The translations under genes were made by a program, and so were the position numbers. A model generated the notes under the pieces. It was not told the DNA's origin and did no database searches. It worked only from the letters and a program-made list of their open reading frames with translations. Shown here piece by piece: positions 41,702-52,586 of a stretch of 64,000 bases of DNA. Each line of letters begins with the position of its first letter. Position 1 is the first letter of the stretch. This DNA is from Ectobius pallidus (lineage: Eukaryota; Arthropoda; Insecta; Blattodea; Ectobiidae), in NCBI GenBank assembly GCA_964059195.1, contig CAXKWD010000006.1:5696530-5760529 (forward strand), given 5' to 3'.

Positions 41702-42018
41702 AACCATTTGTTTATACACTTTATTTCATAGGAGCATGACAACCTTATTGACAATAATAATAATAATAATAATAATAAGGTTGTGACGTTCTGAAATGAA
41801 ACTATAACCTTAACCAATTCCTATTCCTTACAAAGTCATTTCACTTAGTCGATAGTAGTAGTAACAGTGTTCATCTGGAAGAAGAAAGGATGCTGAAAGG
41901 AAGAAGAAGAATTGGTTATGTAAGTATAAACCTATTTTATCTTTTCATACCTAGGGAGAGGTGGGAAATAATATGGTATTCATGCGTCCTTGCGCCATGT
42001 TGTACTATCTAGTCAACT
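41702..42018. other. Polinton 3' noncoding stretch
   Basis: Contains a (AAT)n tract at 41752-41777 bounded by GACAACCTTATT and AATAAGGTTGTGAC, an inverted pair making a hairpin right after the last gene that may aid transcript termination. On the minus strand the TIR promoter is followed by donor AAG|GTAAGT (~42020) and a pyrimidine-rich acceptor (~41890), suggesting a leftward leader transcript. Confidence 0.5.
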
Positions 42019-42697
42019 TACCTTAGGAATGTACTGAAACCTGTATTTATACAGAAAACTGAAACACTTACATTAATGACGTCACACCTTTAAAATTCTC
42101 TCTCCCCCCAAGAGAAAAGATTGTATCACATATTTTTATCTCTAAACAAGCCAAGGGATACATTCCAAAGCTACACTTCCGTGTTCCTGTTGTTTCGCAA
42201 AAAAGATAAGCTGTTGAAAGGAATTCTTTTCCTCTTAGTCATGATGTTATGTATAGTGTTTAGACGTCACACCTTTAAAATTCTCTCTCCCTTAAGAAAA
42301 ACTTCCGTGTTCCTGTTGTTTCGCAAAAAAAAAAAAAAAAAAAAAAGATAAGCTGTTGAAAGGAATTCTTTTCCTCTTAGTCATGATGTTATGTATAGTG
42401 CTTGTTACAGTAACTCCATCCACATGCTAGATTTGCTAATAGGATATGAACGTTTTTTTCTTAGAACGTATTTGCATAATAAACTACGTCATGGAGCAAA
42501 GGACATAAGTGGTATGAACCAGGGGATACCATAACACGTAAGAGCGTATCCTTTTGTTTGAAAAATTCCTATGACGTCATGGAGCAAAGGACCTCGCGTT
42601 GGTGCATGTCGTGACATGTTTCAAGGGGGGCGACGTCGCGACGCCGGGGCGGGGTCGGGTGGCGGCCATTTTGGATTAAACGCCGTCTATAACTACT
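42019..42697 (-). repeat. Polinton right terminal inverted repeat
   Basis: Inverted copy of 28642-29318 with the same internal duplication, poly-A tract and mirrored TATAAATA promoter motif. Outermost bases are ACTACT, followed by the CACATC duplication. Confidence 0.95.
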
Positions 42698-42703
42698 CAC
42701 ATC
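42698..42703. repeat. right target-site duplication CACATC
   Basis: Identical to 28636-28641. Confidence 0.97.
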
Positions 42704-42860
42704 TGTGACTGCATTATTCAACATAGCCTAGGCATCCCCTCACCTGTTCATGTGCAAATTTATCGCTTTAGTTAGCAGAACCTTATAATTTTTCAAATAT
42801 ACCATTTTATGTTAAGGTGCGAAGTATGCGCAGTTATCCATCCCCATGATACTCTAGAAG

Positions 42861-43317
42861 AGTTATTTTTATTATAACCTAGCTTTTGTTAACTCCCAGT
42901 TTCATAGCAATCGGATTTGCTGTTCCTAGACTCCAAAGTAATAAACACATTCATATTATTATGAATGAGCTTTGCAGGGTCACCCGGTATGTGTCGGACA
43001 TTAACCATTGTCATTCAATCATTACGGTGTACTCTTTACATCAGGTACACCTCACCACGAAGATAACATGGGGAGTGTTGGCACTAATTCTCATCCTCAC
43101 TACAGTAAATTCTGACGTCCTGATAACAGAACGCCATATTGTTCTTTGTGTGAAGAACATCATTACCAAGAACTTTACTCCGGACAGACTTGTCTACATT
43201 ATATTCCCTTCGTTAAATGAAGCATACGCGCCGAAGATAGTTAGGCGTCAACTAGCATTTAAACCCCCGAAGAGAAACTATCAACACAGAAAAGTTATTT
43301 TTATTATAACCTAGCTT
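42861..43317. repeat. 25-bp direct repeat inside/before the IR pseudogene
   Basis: AGTTATTTTTATTATAACCT plus AGCTT occurs exactly at 42861-42885 and 43293-43317. The second copy supplies the first in-frame stop of the receptor frame (TAG at 43312). Confidence 0.9.
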
Positions 43318-44430
43318 CTCACCTTGGCAGAAACTCTCAACGATGACATGAAATGGCAGCTTATATTATCACAAACAAATTACAGTGTTTCAGGCGAACT
43401 TGGTTACACATTGCCTTCTTCAAATCCTACAGCAGTTCAGTGTACTTCATTTATCTGGAAAATAAACGAAGATATAAACGGATTTTTTACTTACAGCAAT
43501 CAGATGCTTACACTACTCGGGACTGAATCATCATTTTTCTTTCGTCATCAGTTTTTGACGGTTATCCTTAACATCCACAGTAAATTAGACCTTTTATATC
43601 TGGTTCCATCTTTACTAACAGTGTATGGTGTCACGAATAACGTATTTTTGTTCCCTTGACGAAGAAGAGAAAACATTGATGCACACATAGATTTTTACAC
43701 TTGGTTCCCAAACAAGTTTCAGGAGATATGTGGCAGCTATAATCATCCAGTGGAGAACACTGTGGGAAGATTTGAAAAGAATACAACATTATTCTCTAAT
43801 AAAGTATCTAAAGACTTTGGTGGATGCCCAATAATAGTTGAAGAATTTTAGGAATTTTCAACCACAATAACGATAGAAAAATATATTTTGGGAGAAATAT
43901 TCACTTTGTTAAATGTAACTCCTCTTGCTCATAACAGGACATACAATCGGGCTGACAATAAATTTGGCTTCTTTTACCTAACTATTCATGTTTCGACATT
44001 CACTCGTACCCTACACTACTCATACAAACAAAGTTACAATGGTTTGTTCCCTATCCTAAGTCAAATCCAAGACAGGGAAAATATTATGAGGTGTTTACTC
44101 TCCCAGTTTGGGTCATCATTAGTCTAACATTTCTGTTGGCTGGGCTGACTGACTAGTGTATCCACTTACCAACTGGATACGTCACATGATACGTCTTCGG
44201 GGTTCTGCAATCTGTGGGCGGCACATGGCTCAGAATGTTTTTCCTGTCTTGGTTAATCTATTCTTTAGCAGTGAGCAGGCATTTTTCACAAGTTACTTAG
44301 TAGACCCTGGAAAAAGTCAAGAAATCAATACGCTTGAAGAGTTCAAAAGAAGCGGACTTACTCACTGTGTAGAACCTAATAGTGTACATATGAGGACTAT
44401 GATGAGTTTTGTCAGTCCTCTGGGTTAAAG
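42961..44430 (+). pseudogene. divergent ionotropic receptor (IR) pseudogene
   Basis: Chemosensory ligand-gated channel relative, now broken. An N-terminal hydrophobic, signal-peptide-like stretch (WGVLALILILTTVNS) precedes IVLCVKNIITKNFTP, the start seen in cockroach/termite divergent IRs. The extracellular part continues through 43324-43659, then FYTWFPNKF and FGGCPIIVEEF (ligand-binding domain border). In a different frame, 44031-44153 encodes KLQWFVPYPKSNPRQG and a hydrophobic segment (first membrane helix). Another frame gives FFTSYLVDPGKSQEINTLEEF after the pore region. Stops at 43312, 43657, ~43848 and 44154, plus several frame changes, show it is dead. It lies ~260 bp beyond the Polinton. 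Confidence 0.85.
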
Positions 44431-44894
44431 ATAATTTCAAAATTATCAAAAATGACTTGGACCAAGATCAATCAAAGTTTATATTTTCTTCAGATAAATT
44501 TCAGAATATCAGAATACTTCCTAACGACCTACAAGCTGAAATGTTGTCTGTCCACAACTGCTTATTCAACATATTCTCAGCTACCCTCCATATCTGGAGG
44601 CTGTATCCTCTATCCGCAACCTGAGGACGCGCCATGCCATGTGACAGAGGCCCACCCCAGAGGTCAAAAAAAGTTAAGCATATAATGGTTTTTATTAATT
44701 GAAATAAAATAGATGCATTATAATTGGGTTTTCGGTACCTCAGAATAGAACATAAAGTAGGAGCACTCTGCTTGGTAACAATGGACTCAGTATGAAAGTA
44801 ATGTGTAGCATTCTTGGGAAAAATAGGAAAGAAAAGGAAAGTTGACATCATGTACAACATCAAACTAAAGGAAGTGGTGTTTTCAGCACCCTGT
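44431..44894. other. IR tail remnants and Tc1 flank
   Basis: May hold decayed receptor C-terminus (a 71-codon frame at 44409-44624 with no clear motif), followed by AT-rich flank of the Tc1 remnant. Nothing firmer. Confidence 0.4.
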
Positions 44895-45920
44895 TCAATA
44901 ACGTGTTGGTCCTCCATGGACCCTGAGGCACTCTTGAATGCGACAGGGCATGCTCAATACCAACGCATTGAAGCTCTCCTGAGGAAAATTGTCCCATTCC
45001 TCCATGGCGGCATTCCTGAGTGCTTGAATCGTTAATGGGGGATGTTGACGATTAGAAATGGCTCTCCTGAGAAAGCTCCATGCAAGCTCTATGCAGTTCA
45101 TATCCGGTGAGCATGCTGGCCAATCCATTCTTCGGATCTCATGTCCTTCCAGATACCGCTGCACAGTACGAGCACGATGAGGTCGAGCATTATCATCCTG
45201 TAGAGTGAACCCTTCTCCTACAGTCTCTGAAAAACTTCTTACTATGGGTTGGAGGATGTTGTTCTGATACACTGCAGCAGTCATGTTTCCCTCTATTGGA
45301 ACCAGTGGCGTGCGGCGGCCAAACATGATACCTGCCCAAATCAAGATTGAGCCACCAAATTGTTGGTGATGTTCCACAGTCATTGAGGGATGATTTCGTT
45401 CCCCTGATCGTCTCCATATGCAAATAGAGTTGTTGTCAGGCTGTAAGTCCATTCTCACTTCGTCTGAGAATAAAGTTCTGGTCCATTGGTCCTGTGTCCA
45501 GTTCTCATGTGCTCCAGCCCATCTTGCACAAGTACCCTAGTGATGTGGACGGAGTGCCGGAGTGTTGAGTGGTCTTCGAGCATACAACGCTATGTACTGA
45601 AGTCTATTGCCCACAGTTTCACTACTGACAGCGACACCTGTGGCTGCATGCAGCTCATTGCCCAGAGTAGTAGCTGAGGTCATCGGGTTCCTACGTGCAG
45701 ATATCCTTACATACTGGTCCTGAGTTGGTGTTGTTTTATGTGGACGGTCCATGCAAGGTCGATCTGCTACTGAATGGGTCTCCTGGGACTTTCTCCTCAG
45801 TCTGGAGACAATACTTTGAATCACATGAAGGATGTTAGCAACATCAACTTGGTTCATGTTTTGTTCCATCAAAGTGACAATTTTGATGCGATCTGCCATT
45901 GAAAGTCTGTTCCGAGCCAC
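44895..45920 (-). pseudogene. Tc1-like transposase with one premature stop
   Basis: Minus-strand frame from MARNRLSMADRIKIV at 45920 to the end at 44895, ~340 codons, the normal Tc1 length. The N-terminus has paired helix-turn-helix segments (MNQVDVANILHV, RRNPMTSATTLGNEL). The DDE domain shows SDEVRM, LQDDNARPH and SPDMNCIELAWS, consistent with DD34E. A single in-frame TAG at about 45534-45536 divides it, so it is nearly intact but inactive. Its upstream side is cut by the LINE that inserted 23-35 bp before the start codon. No TIR was located with confidence. Confidence 0.88.
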
Positions 45921-45942
45921 TGCACTGCATTAGGATGCACAC

Positions 45943-45955
45943 AGACACTGACTGA
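45943..45955. repeat. left TSD of LINE
   Basis: AGACACTGACTGA, identical at 53121-53133. Confidence 0.92.
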
Positions 45956-45969
45956 GGGTCTGAGCCAAG

Positions 45970-47103
45970 ATGGCGGAGGATATAGAAAAGTGTGTTGAGA
46001 GTGCCCTGGCAACTTTGGTTAATGTGACGGAAGTAAGCAAGAACTTGCGACATGACTTAAAGGAAAATATAGTGAAGGCTGTAAGTATGCTTAGAAGGTC
46101 ATTTGTGAATTTCAATAGCATGATAATTGGGAAGGAGAGTGAACTGAAAGAACTACAGGTTGAACTGAAAGACGCCAAACAAAAGTATCATAACGACAGG
46201 GGAGCTACATCTCGACATGTGGCGCCATCTCTTGCGTGTGCTGCCGAACTGGAAGGGGGGATAGGCTCTCATGTTCTCCTGCCATCTGGGGGCGGCGCTG
46301 CAAGTAGTGGTAGCTATGCATCAGCCGTTGCCGGTGGCATCGCCGGTACGAATGGCTCTAAAGTGTTCAAAGCAATTGTTAAGTCGAAAAGCAATCAGAG
46401 TATTGAATATATGAGAACCCTAATTAAAACTAAGCTCAATCCAGTTGAAATGAAGATCGGAGTCAACTCCATCAAAGGTACCAAGAACGGACAGTTACTC
46501 ATTGAAACAGATAAGAGAGATGAAATAGATATAATCTGTAAAAACATCAATGAAAAGTGTGGAGAGGAGCTGGAAGCTAATTCAAGAAAACTGTGGAATC
46601 CGAGAATTATAATCTTTAACGTTCCAGATTACATCACAATTGAAAATATAGCGGAGGCCATGAAGTTTCAAAACCCAGAACTGACAGAGTTGGAGGAAAT
46701 GATTCAACCAAAATTCGCTTTTGAGGACAGGAAGAAACAAAGGAATATTGTTTTGGAACTTAGCGCCGCAGCAAGAAAACAGATGCTAGGACGAAAACTT
46801 AAGATCGGGTGGCATATATGTAATTGGGAAGACTACATCAGAGCAACTCGATGTTATATATGTTGTAAATATAATCATAGAGCTGCGGACTGTAAGGGAA
46901 AACAAATATGCCCAAAATGCTCGTCGGGAGAACATTCTCTAAAAGACTGCACAGCTAATAAAGAAGAATATAAATGTATAAATTGTATTATTCGAAATAA
47001 ATACAGCGAAGAATCACTAAATGTGAATCACTCTGCACTGGACAAGAACTGCCACAGTTACCAGGCTGCTTTAAGAAGGAACCAACAAAATATCGACTAT
47101 TGA
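45970..47103 (+). CDS. LINE ORF1, gag-like nucleic-acid chaperone
   Basis: The 377-aa protein would coat LINE RNA. The ATG at 45970 is the first in the element, in the context AAGATGG. The N-terminal ~65 residues look helical and may oligomerise (LKELQVELKDAKQKY). A low-complexity glycine/alanine/serine linker follows (~85-115). Then comes a folded domain with NPRIIIFNVPDYITIENIAE, and a C-terminal pair of CCHC knuckles (CYICCKYNHRAADC and CPKCSSGEHSLKDC, ~295-330) with an extra CINC. Frame fully open. The stop TGA at 47101 is one base before the ORF2 ATG. Confidence 0.9.
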   Translation: MAEDIEKCVESALATLVNVTEVSKNLRHDLKENIVKAVSMLRRSFVNFNSMIIGKESELKELQVELKDAKQKYHNDRGATSRHVAPSLACAAELEGGIGSHVLLPSGGGAASSGSYASAVAGGIAGTNGSKVFKAIVKSKSNQSIEYMRTLIKTKLNPVEMKIGVNSIKGTKNGQLLIETDKRDEIDIICKNINEKCGEELEANSRKLWNPRIIIFNVPDYITIENIAEAMKFQNPELTELEEMIQPKFAFEDRKKQRNIVLELSAAARKQMLGRKLKIGWHICNWEDYIRATRCYICCKYNHRAADCKGKQICPKCSSGEHSLKDCTANKEEYKCINCIIRNKYSEESLNVNHSALDKNCHSYQAALRRNQQNIDY

Positions 47104-47104
47104 C

Positions 47105-48673
47105 ATGGGTAACTACTATCGTAACCTACTGTGTTATCAAATAAATTTACAACATTCCCGGGCAGCAACTAATAACTTAGTTCAGCTAATGGACGAACAA
47201 AACGTAGACTTAGCATTCATACAAGAGCCATACCTAATAGCCAATAAAATAGCCGGCATACCTCTAACATTCAAAGTCCACACAGCTGGTAGCCGAGGTA
47301 AAAGAACAGCAATTATAGTCAATAATAAAAACTTGGACGTCATCACAATTAGCCAAATATCAGACGAAGATTGCGTCCTCATACAAATCAACTGCAAGAA
47401 CAAAACATTCTTTGGGGCCAGCATGTACTTTGATAGACTGACAGACATAGAAAACGACATTCAGAAAATTGAAAGAATCATCCAGTACACCAAGGGGCAT
47501 GAGCTATTAATTCTTGCAGATAGTAATGCTAGGAACAAACTTTGGCATGACACCGTCACAAACGAACGAGACAAAACCCTCGAAGCATTCGTAACGGTAA
47601 ACAATTTACACATTGTTAACGAAAACAACGGGGTTCCAACCTTTGAAACACTAAATGGCAAAAGTTGGATCGACTTGACCATAGTTAATAATAGTCTTCT
47701 GAGAGGCATACACGAATGGGTCACAGGAAGTGAAGAAAGCGGTTCGGACCATAAAATCATATCCTTTAGAATAGGCTCTACCAACCAAAACCAAACTCAC
47801 ACACGTACTTTTAATACCGTCAGATACATAGTAGCACCAGAGAATTACGGGAAATTTGAGACTTTATATCTAACGAACTTAACCTCAAACTTTAACTGTA
47901 CTAGTAGTAGGGGAGACCTAGATGGAGAACTAGCTCGAAAGGTGGAAGAATGGGCTGATGTGGAACGTCTAACTGACCTGTACAACAGCAGCCTCATAGA
48001 AGCGTGCAACGAAGCTTTTCGCAAAAGAAATGGCAAGAAACAAAAAGTTAAAGGGAAGTCAGTTCCATGGTGGACGCAGGAGCTGACCTTACTAAGGAAA
48101 AGAGTTAACGCCATGAGGCGACGGTATCAAAGAACTGTTAACAATGAACAACTTAGAGAGGAGAGGCAAAATCAATATCTAGAGGGTAGGCACCAGTATC
48201 AACAAAAAATTAATGCTGAAAAGTTGAAATCGTGGAAAGAATTCTGCAGCGCAACAGATGGAACCAATCCCTGGAACACAGTCTACAAGATTGCAGCCGG
48301 CAAAACTAGAATACAAAGCCCACTCACCACGATACGAAGAGATAACGGTACCTACACTGAGGACACGCCAAGTACCCTGCGATACATGTTGGAAAGTTTC
48401 GTCCCGGAAGATTGTGAAGAAGATGACACTGACTTGCATAGATCACTCAGGAGGGTTACGGCACTACCATTAGATACACCAGATGATAAGGAGTTTACAA
48501 CGGCAGAAATCATGGGGATACTGACGAGATTTAACCCGAAGAAGACGCCAGGTGAGGATGGTATAACAAGCGATATACTACTCATCGCCTTCAGGAGTCT
48601 CCCAAGCTTTCACACTTCACTTTACAACAAGTTCCTGAAAACCGGCACAGTGTTACAAAATTTAGACCCATAA
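47105..48673 (+). CDS. LINE ORF2 part 1: endonuclease and start of reverse transcriptase
   Basis: An APE-type endonuclease occupies about residues 1-230: INLQHSRAATNNL at the start, AFIQEPYL with the catalytic glutamate, LILADSNARNKLWHD, and GSDHKIISF with the terminal histidine. A linker with an arginine/lysine-rich helix follows (~300-400). The reverse transcriptase then begins (FNPKKTPGEDGITSDIL, ~478). The frame ends at 48671-48673 just after LQNLDP. The remainder of the transcriptase continues in another frame from about 48660, and compared with the family the segment linking them is too short, so a small deletion with frameshift broke this copy. Confidence 0.9.
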   Translation: MGNYYRNLLCYQINLQHSRAATNNLVQLMDEQNVDLAFIQEPYLIANKIAGIPLTFKVHTAGSRGKRTAIIVNNKNLDVITISQISDEDCVLIQINCKNKTFFGASMYFDRLTDIENDIQKIERIIQYTKGHELLILADSNARNKLWHDTVTNERDKTLEAFVTVNNLHIVNENNGVPTFETLNGKSWIDLTIVNNSLLRGIHEWVTGSEESGSDHKIISFRIGSTNQNQTHTRTFNTVRYIVAPENYGKFETLYLTNLTSNFNCTSSRGDLDGELARKVEEWADVERLTDLYNSSLIEACNEAFRKRNGKKQKVKGKSVPWWTQELTLLRKRVNAMRRRYQRTVNNEQLREERQNQYLEGRHQYQQKINAEKLKSWKEFCSATDGTNPWNTVYKIAAGKTRIQSPLTTIRRDNGTYTEDTPSTLRYMLESFVPEDCEEDDTDLHRSLRRVTALPLDTPDDKEFTTAEIMGILTRFNPKKTPGEDGITSDILLIAFRSLPSFHTSLYNKFLKTGTVLQNLDP

Positions 48674-50685
48674 GTTTGTTAAATACCAGTGGCAAGATTT
48701 TAGAAAAGCTGCTCATAAACCGGATCCTCCACCACATTAACTCACGAAACCTATTCAATACCAGACAATTTGGATTTATGTCCCAAAAAAGTACTGTTGA
48801 TGCTGCAATGGAAATGAAAAAATTCGTTGACAACAATCTACACGAGTTTGGATACATCATGCTCGTTAGCTTGGACGTACAGGGAGCATTTAACGCTGCC
48901 TGGTGGCCTGCAATTCTGAGCAACTTACGAGAGATAGAATGCCCTAGCAACTTATACAGGTTAACACAGGACTATTTTAAAAACAGAACAGCAAGTCTCT
49001 CCACCAATGAGTTCAACATAGAAACGCCAGTCAACAGGGGGTGCCCACAAGGATCGTGCTGTGGACCCGGTTATTGGAACATTCTGTATAACTCGCTGCT
49101 CAATCTAGAATTTTCCCTACGAACAGAATTAATCGCTTTCGCTGACGACTTGCTAGTTATGATAAAAGGTAAAAGTCCACTGGAAGCAGAGAACTATGCT
49201 AACCAAGAGCTGAAAAAAATTGAAACTTGGGCCAAAGCAAACAAAATTCACTTTAATGAATCTAAGTCAAAAGTCCTCCTTATATCAAGAAGAAAGCACA
49301 TAAACAGAGAACCAATCAACATCTACCTCAACAACAAAACTATACCACAGGTAGACACGCTTAAATATCTCGGACTTCACATAGACAGGCAGTTCAGATT
49401 TAATCATCACATTGACCAACTTCATGACAAAACAATCAGACTTATACACTCCCTGTCCAGGTCAGCCAAGCTCACATGGGGATTGGGAAGTAAAGCACTG
49501 TACACCATATACAAAGGCGCTATAGAACTGGTTTTGACATATGGAGCACCAGTTTGGGGATCAGCACTGCAAAACCGGCAGAATTTACGTAAGATCCAGA
49601 GAATACAGAGACTATTCAACATAAAGATTACGAAATCTTATAGGACCATCTCGTACGATGCTTCCTGTGTTATAGCAGGACTACCACCTATTGACATAGT
49701 TATTGCTGGAAAAGTACAGCTATACGATGCTATGCATGGAAATGAACGTTACGACGCTCCACTGAAACCAATGGATTGGGCGCATCCAGCAGAAGTAGTG
49801 TGTACGCAAGAAGCTGACGACGCCGCATCATATGCCTTACATATATATACAGATGGCAGCAAAATTGGTGAGAGAGTTGGAGCAGCCGCAGCCATATACC
49901 TAAATGGTACATTGAATCGACAACTAAAGTTCAGGCTTGGCGAGAGGTGCTCTAATAACCAGGCGGAACAGATAGCTATCTTGAAAGCACTGCAGGAACT
50001 TCTGACAATGCAGGAAATACCGGATGAAGAGAAAACTGCATCAGTATTTACAGATAGCAGTATAACACTGTCTTTGATATACAACAACCACAAACATAAT
50101 GCAATTGTTGAAAGTATCCTAAACACCACTAGAACTCTAGAGCAGAACCTATGGAAAGTTAGTTTCAGCTGGGTGAAAAGCCACATAGGGATTATTGGCA
50201 ACGAATTAGCCGATAAATTGGCGAAAGAAGCTGCTGAGGACCAAGAAGGAGAGTTCATCTATAACAAAGTGCCGAAATCTACATTAGTAACAGGAATAAG
50301 CGAAATAGGCTTACAGAAATGGCAGGAGAGATGGCAGAGTATGACGAAAGGTGCGATCACTAAATCCTTCATCCCAACGATAAAAGAAAGGCAAAAAATG
50401 AAGTTACCCACATCTTCGGCCTTAACTGCGATGATTTCAGGTCATGGGAAAACAAAATTCTACCTAAATAGATTTAAAATCATAGATGACCCCACTTGTT
50501 CATGCAACAGAGGGCCTCAAACAGTAAACCATCTAATTTATGAATGCCGGGACAAAAGACGTGAGAGATCAATACTAATGAAGGAAATAAAGGATCGTGG
50601 AGGAAGATGGCCAGCCACTAATAGCCAACTGATGAACAACCACCTTAGAGCATTTTACAAATTTGCATCTACCATTGAATTGTAA
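48661..50685 (+). pseudogene. LINE ORF2 part 2: reverse transcriptase and RNase H, out of frame with part 1
   Basis: The frame from ~48661 carries RT motifs: PISLLNTSGKILEKL, NTRQFGFMSQKST, VSLDVQGAFNAAWW (first catalytic Asp), RGCPQGSCCGP and LIAFADDLLVM (catalytic pair). Then come thumb (TLKYLGLHID) and an RNase H domain with YTDGSK, NNQAEQIAILKAL, FTDSS, WVKSHIGIIGNELADKLAKE; all four acidic residues and the histidine are present. A CCHC-like C-terminus (CSCNRGPQTVNHLIYEC) ends the protein. The first ATG in this frame (48676) lies inside the RT and is not a true start. Confidence 0.9.
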
Positions 50686-50797
50686 ATTGTAAATAGATTA
50701 TTTAAGAAAATCAGAATCGATAGATGTTTAGATGTTTAAATAGTAACCTCTAAACCAAATGCATAGTATTTTAAGTAACAGTAACTTCTGACACTAA
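50686..50797 (+). other. LINE 3' UTR before the nested insertion
   Basis: Includes the first AGTATTTTAAGTAACAGTAA-type unit that continues after the insertion at 52587. Confidence 0.75.
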
Positions 50798-52586
50798 CGC
50801 CCGGTTTCATCGACAGGGGTTAAGAATTAACCCCGGGTTACACGTTCTAAACTCTCGATTTGACGAAAATTTTGTTTCATCGACACGAGTTAGTTTTAAC
50901 CCCTCGAGTTAAGTTAACCCTACCTTCCCTTGGGTTAAAAGCCTAACTCGGGGCTAAAATGGCTTCAAAGTGAGCTGATTCCTCAAACTTGCACTCTCCA
51001 AGGGTATTAAGCAATTGATACAGAATTGCTGTATTTCCCTATCGTCCCGGAAATAAATTTAAAAGTTTAATAATAGCATTGTTTTATCAATAATAATGTT
51101 ACAAGTATTAGTAATAATAATAAACAAGGAAATCTGTTATTTTCACGGGTTCCTGGGAGCTCCTTCTCCCGGCAGTTATTGCAACGAGTCCCGGTAACTG
51201 AGCGAGCGCACAGTCCGCAAAAAAATTAGGCCTATACAGACGTATTCCAATTCCGTGAATCCTGCTTAATTCTATTAAGATACTGTTCTAATTTCTCCTA
51301 TTTCATCAAACTTCTCAGAAAGCATGCCTACGTACTTTCTTGGCATTTATTCAACACAGAACTTGTTTCCTTAAAATTAATTACAATTTTACATTCAGTG
51401 CTTCAGTACGAGATCGGAATATCGGGGTATATTACGAATTTTCTCCGCACTTCACCATGATACCTTTTCTGAAATACGTATGTACCAAAAGATTTGTCAT
51501 AGAATTGCTTACTGAGGAGAAGATTAAACATAATTAGGTTCACAGATGAAGAATGCGTGTGTTTAGGCCTAAAATCAGATTTCTAAGAAAGTGTCACGAC
51601 AACGCTTCTAGCTCCAGTAATGTACAAGTAAGCACAATATCTGATTTTCATAGGTAATGGCCTAGGTAATTTTGAGAAATTTAACAAACCTATCCCTTTG
51701 TACTGCCCAGTACATTTAAGACAATACAAGCTATTTCAAAAGTTAACAAGTAGGCCTACAAATATTCCGTTTTCTATTAATTGTCACAATAATTTAATTC
51801 CCTCCTATAATAGCGTATTTTTTCACGCGCAGTTTCCTGATTAAGATTTTCAGTCTCCTGTTCCATTTTTATTAATTAAAACTTATTTCGTACGCATATT
51901 TCTTTTGTGGAGAGTTTCTCTGTCTTGGAAGTTATCACAGCTGGCCTACTGTAAGGGAGCAAAAGAGTTCAGTGACCTTCGAAGTCAGCTGATTTCTCAA
52001 ACTTGCACTCTCCAAGGGCAAATATAGATTTCCGATGTATAAATGACACTTGGAAGAAGAAGACAAAATAAAGAAGAATGTGAAAACAGATTATTGCTGT
52101 AGTTTATTGTATATTATAATTATTGCAGACAAATAATTAATGGACTGAAGAAAACGTTATAATCACAAACAGGACCATGTTAATGCTATTAAACTCCCTC
52201 GTCATTTTCTTCCAAGCATCATCCTTCTCTTTGACTGACTTGTACTTCGTCACAAACGGAATTAGTAGAGACTTTTTGAAATAATTGATAAGTTTGTCCA
52301 TCGATTTCTCTTTTAATGTCTTCCATTTTCGTGTATGACGTCATTCGCCACTACAGAAAACAAAAGAACCGCGTAATTAAGTGCATTCATAAAATCAAAT
52401 TTTCAGTCACTGCCTTCTAGATTACTACTGTTCCTATTTCCTGCGAGGGTTAAAATGGTGTTAGTTAACCCTTTGCCGAAAAAGCATGGTGAAACGCGTG
52501 AGTCACAAGGACGAGTTAAAATTTTTGCCCGAGGTTAACAAACTCGGGGTTAGTGTATTTTTAACCTTTGTCGATGAAACCGGGCG
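50798..52586. mobile_element. Harbinger-type element nested in LINE 3' UTR
   Basis: Inverted ends CGCCCGGTTTCATCGACA (exact complement at the right, through TGTCGATGAAACCGGGCG), flanked by TAA at 50795-50797 and 52587-52589, the 3-bp duplication of PIF/Harbinger. The 1.8-kb interior has no transposase; a ~32-bp block (AGCTGATTCCTCAAACTTGC) occurs twice, at ~50972 and ~51985. Non-autonomous. Confidence 0.87.

Larger units (their letters stand above)
28642..42697 (+). mobile_element. Polinton/Maverick element, nearly complete
   Basis: The 14,056-bp unit starts AGTAGTTATAGACGGCG and ends with the exact complement. It is flanked by CACATC at 28636-28641 and 42698-42703, the 6-bp duplication made by Polinton integrases. 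It carries the hallmark set in one orientation: protein-primed DNA polymerase B, packaging ATPase, integrase with chromodomain, adenain-like protease, and two capsid-type genes. Two coding lesions are seen (integrase stop at 37679; shift near 38046), with the remaining frames open, so the insertion looks young. Established knowledge: such elements are thought to alternate between transposon and virus-like states. Confidence 0.97.
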
